In this document: positions 1 to 5,949 of the stretch, in pieces
Layout of the letters: every line of letters starts with the position of its first letter
Position numbering within the stretch: position 1 is the first letter of the stretch
Origin: Actinomycetes bacterium
GTDB lineage: Bacteria > Actinomycetota > Acidimicrobiia > Acidimicrobiales > Palsa-688
Assembly (NCBI GenBank): GCA_021796905.1
Contig: JAKABK010000133.1
Location: forward strand, 1-5,949
Direction of reading: 5' to 3'
Length of the DNA: 5,949 nt
The notes under the pieces: generated by a model
Seen by the model: the letters and a program-made list of their open reading frames with translations, nothing else
What the model was told of the DNA's origin: nothing
The model's database searches: none
Translations under genes and position numbers: made by a program

Positions 1-132
1 CGGCTGGGACCGACCATGACTCGGAGGGGAAGGGACTAGGAGGAGTGGGCCGACACCCGGCGCTCCTCGGCCGCCCTGCGCCGTCAACATCGTAGCGCGC
101 GCCAACTCGGAGAGCCGGCGGGCCGACCGGCG

Positions 133-161
133 AGGTTAGGGGTCCGTCGGCGACCTGTCAA
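133..161 (-). promoter_or_regulatory. Sigma70-type promoter pointing away from fusA (probable tuf promoter)
   Basis: On the minus strand a perfect -35 box TTGACA (156-161) is followed after exactly 17 bases by TAACCT (133-138), a good -10 for a high-GC actinobacterium. Transcription would start near 125-127 and leave the window leftward. The promoter sits 70 bases past the fusA stop, where the str operon normally continues into tuf. I infer a separate promoter for the next gene. Box and spacing are seen directly; the target gene is not in the window. Confidence 0.7.
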
Positions 162-171
162 GCACGCCGGC

Positions 172-203
172 CCCGGCGCCGGGCGCCATTCGGGCGCGCC
201 GGG
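172..203 (-). terminator. GC-rich dyad after fusA, possible terminator
   Basis: CCCGGCGC (172-179) can pair with GCGCCGGG (196-203), an 8-bp all-GC stem with a 16-base loop. Competing foldings exist: CCCGGCGCCGGG at 172-183 is itself palindromic, and GCGCC/GGCGC can close a 5-base loop at 183-197. It lies 28 bases beyond the fusA stop and 11 bases upstream of the following -35 box, a sensible place to end or attenuate the operon transcript. There is no T-tract, so intrinsic termination is uncertain, and chance pairing in such GC-rich DNA is possible. Confidence 0.3.
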
Positions 204-230
204 TCGGGCGGGAGGGAGGGTGACCTGCGG

Positions 231-2339
<2,109 letters not shown>

Positions 2340-2342
2340 GTT

Positions 2343-2349
2343 TCCTTCT
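2343..2349 (-). promoter_or_regulatory. fusA ribosome binding site
   Basis: AGAAGGA on the minus strand ends three bases before the fusA ATG. The spacing is tight, but the purine run is distinct in an otherwise C-rich leader and supports the chosen start and initiation independent of rpsG. Confidence 0.6.
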
Positions 2350-2419
2350 CACGCTGTCGCGTCGGGGTGCTCGGGGGGAGGTGGGTTCGGTTCGGATGGG
2401 TCGGAGCGCGTCGCGGGCC

Positions 2420-2456
<37 letters not shown>

Positions 2457-2463
2457 AGCGGCG

Positions 2464-2934
2464 CTACCAGCGGTAGTGGGCGAAAGCCTTGTTCGACTCG
2501 GCCATCTTGTGGAGGTCCTCGCGGCGCTTGACTGCGTTGCCGACCCCGTTGGATGCGTCGAGCAGCTCGGCGGCGAGCTTGTCGGCCATGGTCTTCTCCC
2601 GCCGCTGCCGGGAGTAGCCGACCAGCCACCGCATCGACAGCGTCGTCGCCCGGCGTGGACGGACGTCGACGGGCACCTGGTAGGTGGCGCCACCGACACG
2701 CCGACTGCGCACCTCGAGCTGCGGGCGGGTGTTGTCGACCGCCCGCTTCAACGTGGCGATCGGCTCGCTGCCGGTCTTGTCCTTCACCTGCTCCAGGGCG
2801 TCGTAGACGATGCTCTCGGCCAGGCTCCGCTTGCCCCGCACCAGCACCTTGTTGACCAGTTGGGTGACCACGACCGAGTGGTAGATCGGGTCGGGGAGGA
2901 GGTCCCGGCGGGGTGCTGGTCCCTTGCGCGGCAT
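2464..2934 (-). CDS. rpsG: 30S ribosomal protein S7
   Basis: S7 is a primary 16S rRNA-binding protein that nucleates folding of the 30S head and contacts the E site. The 156-residue length is standard. Family signatures are the N-terminal [10 protein letters not shown], the helix segment [23 protein letters not shown] (shown by positions 18-40), the beta-hairpin [14 protein letters not shown] (78-91), and the C-terminal NKAFAHYRW. The start is ATG at 2934-2932 and the stop is TAG. The ribosome binding site AAGAAGGG (2951-2944) lies inside the last codons of rpsL, 9 bases from the ATG, and only 5 bases separate the two genes, so translational coupling with S12 is likely. In E. coli S7 represses its own operon by binding the rpsL-rpsG spacer. 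That spacer is about 100 bases there, so the same mechanism is doubtful here. Confidence 0.98.
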   Translation of the reverse strand: MPRKGPAPRRDLLPDPIYHSVVVTQLVNKVLVRGKRSLAESIVYDALEQVKDKTGSEPIATLKRAVDNTRPQLEVRSRRVGGATYQVPVDVRPRRATTLSMRWLVGYSRQRREKTMADKLAAELLDASNGVGNAVKRREDLHKMAESNKAFAHYRW

Positions 2935-2939
2935 GTCGG

Positions 2940-3308
2940 TCAGCCCTTCTTGGCGCCGTAGCGACTACGGGCCTGCTTGCGGTCACGGACCCCCGAGGTG
3001 TCGAGGGTCCCACGGATGATCTTGTAGCGGACTCCGGGCAGGTCCTTGACCCGGCCCCCGCGCACGAGCACGATCGAGTGCTCCTGGAGGTTGTGGCCCA
3101 CCCCGGGGATGTAGGCGGTGATCTCGGTGCCGCTCGTGAGGCGGACACGAGCCACTTTGCGCAGAGCCGAGTTCGGCTTCTTCGGGGTGGTGGTGTAGAC
3201 GCGGGTGCACACCCCTCGACGCTGCGGAGCGCCCCGCAACGCCGGCGTCTTGGTCTTGTCGGACTTGTGCTCGCGGCCCTTCCGGACCAGCTGTGCGATG
3301 GTGGGCAA
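2940..3308 (-). CDS. rpsL: 30S ribosomal protein S12
   Basis: S12 sits at the decoding centre of the 30S subunit and controls accuracy and streptomycin response. With the TTG start at 3308-3306 the product has 122 residues, the family's usual size, beginning [11 protein letters not shown]. Signatures include [19 protein letters not shown] (28-46), the [11 protein letters not shown] loop (68-78) and [13 protein letters not shown] (84-96). Lys43 and Lys88, whose substitutions cause streptomycin resistance, are both wild type, and Asp89 (the RimO methylthiolation site in many bacteria) is present. The TTG start is chosen because GAGAGG (3319-3314) lies 5 bases upstream and the family N-terminus begins exactly there. 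The only in-frame ATG or GTG upstream is near 3482 and would add 58 low-complexity residues. It is the first gene of the visible operon; the stop is TGA. Confidence 0.97.
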   Translation of the reverse strand: MPTIAQLVRKGREHKSDKTKTPALRGAPQRRGVCTRVYTTTPKKPNSALRKVARVRLTSGTEITAYIPGVGHNLQEHSIVLVRGGRVKDLPGVRYKIIRGTLDTSGVRDRKQARSRYGAKKG

Positions 3309-3319
3309 CGAAACCTCTC
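3306..3319 (-). promoter_or_regulatory. rpsL ribosome binding site and TTG start
   Basis: GAGAGG (3314-3319) is followed after 5 bases (TTTCG) by the TTG at 3306-3308. The spacing is ideal, and the next codons give the conserved S12 start PTIAQLV. This decides the rpsL start in favour of a rare initiation codon. Confidence 0.8.
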
Positions 3320-3376
3320 GATCGGGGAACCCGGCTCCGGCCGGGCGCGCTCGCGCGGCCGGGCAGGCCAGCGAAC

Positions 3377-5827
3377 ATGTTATCGCACGCTCCCCGACCA
3401 GCCCAACCGGGGCTCCCGGGCACGGGCGGGGTACCGGGGCTCCCGGGCACGGGCGGGGTACCGGGGCTCCGCGTTGCACCACCCGGCGCCGGGCGTGGAG
3501 ACTGGCCCATCACCGACACCGCCGGCCCACCGGCCCCCCGACCGGTCACCGGAGCCGGCCCCGAGCCCAGCTCCGGGGGTGCCCCCGCCGGTTCCGACCA
3601 GCTGGTGAGGAGCCCCGGGCTGCCCGACGCCGGGGACCCGCTGCCGGGGACCGCTGCGGTCGGTCCCGCCGGCGCCGTCCGAGCCAACCTCGAGCGGCTG
3701 GTCGGGGCGGTCCCGCCACTGCTCGCGGTGGCGGTCGCCGCGGTGAACCTGTGGGCGGTGCGCGCCACCCGCCTGCCGATCGCGTACCTCGACGACGCGG
3801 ACATGCACGAGCAGATGGTGCGCTTCGCCACCCAGTCCTTCGCCGCCGGGCGGAACCCTCTCACCCGGTGGTTCCCGTACCTGAACGAGGGGTCCCCGCA
3901 GTTCCTCCACTACCAGAGCCTCGGGGCGATGATCACCGGGGCGGTGGGGCTCGTCACCGGTCCCGACACCGCGTTCCGCTGGAGCCTGCTGCTGCTCTGG
4001 GGGCTCTGGCCGCTCGCCATCTACGCCTCCGCCCGGATCTTCGGCCTCGGACGGTGGCCGTCGGCGGCTGCCGCCGCGGTCTCCCCGCTGCTCATGAGCG
4101 TGCCGGGCGTCGGCTTCGAGGTCAACGGCTACCTGTGGGTCGGCTACGGGCTGTGGGCCCAGCTGTGGGGGATGCTCTTCCTGCCGTTCGCCTGGGCGTG
4201 CAGCTGGCGGGCGCTCGCCGACCGGCGCTGGACCCTGCCCGCGGTGCTCGCCGTCACCGCCACCATCTGCGCCCACTTCGAGACCGGCTACCTCGCCCTC
4301 GCCGCACCGATGGTGATGCCCTGGTTGGTGCCCGGCGACCTCGTGCGCCGGGTCGGCCGGGCCGCGCTGCTGATGGGGCTGTCGTTCGCGGCCGCGGCGT
4401 GGGCTGTCGCCCCGCTGCTGATCTACTCCAAGTGGGCGGCGATCAACGAAGCGCTGGCCCACGGTCCGCTCGTCAACGGGTACGGGGCGAAGGTGGTGCT
4501 CGGCTGGCTGGTGCACGGCGAGGTCTTCGACAACGGACGGCTCCCGGTGGTCACGATCCTCGTCGGCATCGGCACCGTCGCGGCCGTCTGGCGCTGGCGG
4601 AGCGAGCCGCTCGGGAGGGCGCTGGTCGCCCTCGGGGTGTTCTGCCTGATGCTCACCTGGGGGCCGACGACCTGGGGCCCGGTGGCCGACCTGGTGCCGG
4701 GGGGGCGCGACATCTTCTTCCGGCGGTTCATGATGGGCACCCAGCTCGCCGGGATCTACCTGGTGGGGCTGGCGGCGAGCGCGATCGCCGCCACCCTCGC
4801 CCGGGTGGTGGTCGCCCCCCTCAGCCGACGCCGACCCGACACCGCCTTGGTGAGGCGGGTCGCCGCGACCGCGACCATCCCCATCCTCGTCGCGCTCGGC
4901 ATCCCGGCGCTGCGGGAGGTCGGCGCCTACACCGCCCGCAACGCCGTCGACATCGCGCTCCAGCGGACCGAGGCCGCCCCGGAGGCCGCCCAGCTCGCTC
5001 CCCTCCTCGCCCACATCGAAGCGGCCGGCGGGGGGCGCACCTACGCCGGCGATCCCGACAACTGGGGAGCGAACTTCGACGTCGGGCTGGTCCCGGTCTA
5101 CAAGTACCTGGAGAGCCAGGACATCGACGAGGTCGGCTTCACGCTGCGGACCGCGGCGCTGATGAGCCAACCCGAGCTCCACTTCGACCAGTACCAACCG
5201 TCGGACTTCGTCGCGTTCGGGATCCGTTGGCTGATCTACCCGAGCGGTCAGCCGCTGCCACCGGGTTACCGCTACGTGATGCATAGCGGCCCGTACTGGC
5301 TCTACGAGCTGCCCGCCGACGGGTACGTGTCGGTCGTCGACACCGTCGGCACGATCGACGCCAACCGCTTCGACGTCGGCCCGGTCACCGCCGAGCTGCT
5401 CGCGGGACCGATGATCGCCGAGCACCAGGACCTGACCGTCGGCTGGGCCGGTGCGCCCGCCCCGGCCCCGACCTCACCCGACCGCCGGCCGGGCGGAGCG
5501 GCACCCGGGGAGGTGCTGCGCGAGGGCCGCTCGCTGGTGTGGGGTCGGATGGACGCGGTGGTGCACCTGCGACGCCGGGCGGTGGTGGTGCTGTCCGCCT
5601 CCTACGACCCGGGGTGGACGGCGACCGTCGACGGGCGCCGGGCGCCGGTGGAGATGATCGCCCCCGCGCTCGTAGGGGTGGTGGTGGGTCCCGGCACGCA
5701 CCGGGTGGTGTTCCGCTACGTCGGCTTCGCCTGGTACCCGGAGCTGTGGGGGCTCACCGCCGTCGCCCTCGTGGCGGCCGGGTGGTGGGGCGGGAGAGGC
5801 CGCCGCCAGCGCCACCCGGCCCGCTGA
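3377..5827 (+). CDS. Multi-pass membrane protein, GT-C/YfhO-like glycosyltransferase family
   Basis: This is a large integral membrane protein of 816 residues as called. The first membrane helix is near residues 110-128, followed by a loop with acidic residues ([10 protein letters not shown], Asp139-Asp140), as in GT-C glycosyltransferases. About ten further hydrophobic helices run to about residue 512, with HFETGY at 300-305 and FFRRF at 447-451. A long, probably extracytoplasmic domain follows. It contains FGIRWLIYP (614-622), matching the 'gvrYvi' segment of YfhO-type proteins, then a Pro/Ala linker near 691-712. The module [11 protein letters not shown]...GTHRVVFRY (743-781) resembles the YfhO C-terminal beta domain. 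A last helix (787-804) and a basic tail end the protein. YfhO relatives act in cell-envelope glycosylation with lipid-linked sugars; donor and acceptor here are unknown. The start is uncertain: GTG 3293 overlaps rpsL, ATG 3377 has only a weak AGG nine bases upstream, and GTG 3605 (740 residues) would remove a Gly/Pro-rich leader and leave room for promoters. The stop is TGA. Confidence 0.85.
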   Translation: MLSHAPRPAQPGLPGTGGVPGLPGTGGVPGLRVAPPGAGRGDWPITDTAGPPAPRPVTGAGPEPSSGGAPAGSDQLVRSPGLPDAGDPLPGTAAVGPAGAVRANLERLVGAVPPLLAVAVAAVNLWAVRATRLPIAYLDDADMHEQMVRFATQSFAAGRNPLTRWFPYLNEGSPQFLHYQSLGAMITGAVGLVTGPDTAFRWSLLLLWGLWPLAIYASARIFGLGRWPSAAAAAVSPLLMSVPGVGFEVNGYLWVGYGLWAQLWGMLFLPFAWACSWRALADRRWTLPAVLAVTATICAHFETGYLALAAPMVMPWLVPGDLVRRVGRAALLMGLSFAAAAWAVAPLLIYSKWAAINEALAHGPLVNGYGAKVVLGWLVHGEVFDNGRLPVVTILVGIGTVAAVWRWRSEPLGRALVALGVFCLMLTWGPTTWGPVADLVPGGRDIFFRRFMMGTQLAGIYLVGLAASAIAATLARVVVAPLSRRRPDTALVRRVAATATIPILVALGIPALREVGAYTARNAVDIALQRTEAAPEAAQLAPLLAHIEAAGGGRTYAGDPDNWGANFDVGLVPVYKYLESQDIDEVGFTLRTAALMSQPELHFDQYQPSDFVAFGIRWLIYPSGQPLPPGYRYVMHSGPYWLYELPADGYVSVVDTVGTIDANRFDVGPVTAELLAGPMIAEHQDLTVGWAGAPAPAPTSPDRRPGGAAPGEVLREGRSLVWGRMDAVVHLRRRAVVVLSASYDPGWTATVDGRRAPVEMIAPALVGVVVGPGTHRVVFRYVGFAWYPELWGLTAVALVAAGWWGGRGRRQRHPAR
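3379..3406 (-). promoter_or_regulatory. Candidate rpsL operon promoter
   Basis: On the minus strand TTGGGC (3401-3406) is followed after 16 bases by GATAAC (3379-3384); the shifted reading TAACAT (3377-3382) gives 18 bases. These lie about 70 bases upstream of the rpsL TTG, within the only AT-rich patch of the region. The -35 match is weak (three of six), so this is a candidate only. A divergent gene starting at 3377 would overlap it. Confidence 0.35.
3406..3470. repeat. 27-bp perfect tandem repeat, 2.4 copies
   Basis: Positions 3406-3432 and 3433-3459 are identical 27-base units starting ACCGGGGCTCCCGGG. A third copy begins at 3460 and matches for 11 bases before diverging. It lies between rpsL and the conserved part of the divergent membrane gene. 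The unit is nine codons long. If the membrane gene starts at or before 3377 it encodes a repeating G-L-P-G-T-G-G-V-P peptide; if it starts at 3605 the repeat is intergenic. Confidence 0.95.
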
Positions 5828-5833
5828 CCGAAC

Positions 5834-5876
5834 AAGGCCCGCAAGCCCACGACTTCAGTCGTGGGTCAAGGGCCTT
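5834..5876. terminator. Nested double-stem hairpin; probable terminator of possible IS200/IS605 origin
   Basis: Seven bases after the membrane gene's TGA, AAGGCCC (5834-5840) pairs with GGGCCTT (5870-5876). Inside it CCCACGACT (5846-5854) pairs with AGTCGTGGG (5857-5865) around TC; in practice this gives an 8-bp stem with a TTCA tetraloop. The strands between the stems are GCAAG and TCAA. The position and the short T run (TTT at 5875-5877) suit a terminator, and the symmetry would allow one on either strand. The inner hairpin with its CTTCAG apex and trailing TCAA resembles the subterminal hairpins of IS200/IS605-type elements, but no transposase or TnpB gene is adjacent in the window. Confidence 0.65.
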
Positions 5877-5883
5877 TCCGTTG

Positions 5884-5904
5884 CCGGGTGGCTACACCAC
5901 CCGG
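5884..5904. repeat. Second inverted repeat hairpin
   Basis: CCGGGTGG (5884-5891) and CCACCCGG (5897-5904) form a perfect 8-bp stem with a 5-base loop CTACA. It follows the nested hairpin by 7 bases. It may be a second terminator, perhaps for a convergent gene beyond the window, or part of a mobile-element end. There is no strong T-tract on either side. Confidence 0.6.
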
Positions 5905-5949
5905 ATGGTTGTCTCACCCTTCTGCGATGATGTGTCAGTGGGTTACCGC
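5905..5949. mobile_element. Possible insertion-sequence end (partial)
   Basis: The last bases carry an imperfect direct repeat, TGTCTCA (5910-5916) and TGTGTCA (5931-5937), 21 bases apart, followed by GTGGGTTACC. The composition is visibly less GC-rich than the rest of the window. TGTC-type termini with subterminal repeats are known for families such as IS21, which motivates the call, but the opposite end and the transposase are outside the window. Alternatively 5905-5949 is open in one frame from an ATG (M-V-V-S-P-F-C-D-D) without a ribosome binding site, so it could be the start of an unknown gene. Confidence 0.25.

Larger units (their letters stand above)
1..230. other. Intergenic region downstream of fusA
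   Basis: No supportable gene lies here. It holds a GC-rich dyad just past the fusA stop and a minus-strand promoter at 133-161, followed by at least about 125 bases of leader running off the window edge. A minus-strand ATG occurs at 15-17, but the few codons visible (M-V-G-P-S) do not match the usual EF-Tu beginning, so it is not called as a gene. In most bacteria tuf follows fusA. I infer that tuf lies beyond position 1, but the sequence does not show it. Confidence 0.6.

Noticed and set aside
89..94. Second minus-strand -10 box TACGAT
   Set aside because: No acceptable -35 box lies 16-18 bases upstream.
2940..3308. Streptomycin-resistance form of S12
   Set aside because: Lys43 and Lys88 are wild type. 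The Val70 in PGVGHN is within normal variation, since other bacteria have Ile there.
3371..3386. LexA (SOS) box
   Set aside because: Actinobacterial boxes need GAAC-N4-GTTC; here GAAC is followed by only two bases before GTT and the right half does not match.
3406..3470. CRISPR array
   Set aside because: The repeats are directly adjacent, with no spacers and only 2.4 copies.
2940..3482. Longer rpsL product of 180 residues
   Set aside because: The extra 58 residues are a low-complexity translation of the tandem repeat and leader; the S12 family N-terminus and a good ribosome binding site lie at the TTG at 3308.
3474..3503. Plus-strand promoter TTGCAC / GAGACT for the membrane gene
   Set aside because: Only three of six bases match in each box, with 18-base spacing; this is not distinguishable from chance.
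3205..5425. Long open frames on both strands overlapping the membrane gene
   Set aside because: They are rich in Arg, Pro, Gly and Ala, show no family motifs, and are expected shadows in such GC-rich coding DNA. The 3293-frame product has coherent membrane helices and YfhO-like motifs.

Overview
The window is very GC-rich DNA (roughly 70% by eye) from a high-GC bacterium, most likely an actinobacterium. The S12, S7 and EF-G sequences resemble actinobacterial or Acidimicrobiia-type proteins, but that placement is an impression from the protein sequences, not a computed phylogeny.

Reading leftward on the minus strand is the core of the str operon: rpsL (3308-2940, TTG start), rpsG (2934-2464) and fusA (2339-231). 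rpsL and rpsG are 5 bases apart, and the rpsG ribosome binding site lies inside the last codons of rpsL. A 124-base spacer separates rpsG from fusA and holds a run of GGCGTC hexamers. Downstream of fusA (1-230) there is no gene. A GC-rich dyad there is followed by a strong sigma70-type promoter (TTGACA, 17 bases, TAACCT) pointing out of the window, probably toward tuf, which is the usual next gene.

Divergent from rpsL, on the plus strand, is a large multi-pass membrane protein ending at 5827. It has a GT-C/YfhO-like layout: an acidic first loop, about a dozen membrane helices, a long outer domain, a YfhO-type beta module and a last helix. Its start is uncertain (3293, 3377 or 3605). The shared upstream region holds a perfect 27-bp tandem repeat (2.4 copies) and a weak candidate rpsL promoter.

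After this gene, 5828-5949 holds two strong hairpins. The first looks like the terminal hairpin of an IS200/IS605-family element, followed by TCAA and enclosed in a second AAGGCCC/GGGCCTT stem. The final ~45 bases carry imperfect direct repeats that may be the edge of an insertion sequence.

The three translation genes cooperate in protein synthesis: S12 and S7 are small-subunit proteins and EF-G drives translocation. The membrane protein is not obviously linked to them in function. I see no CRISPR array, tRNA, rRNA or convincing new multi-gene system. The most unusual parts are the short repeats and the hairpin cluster.
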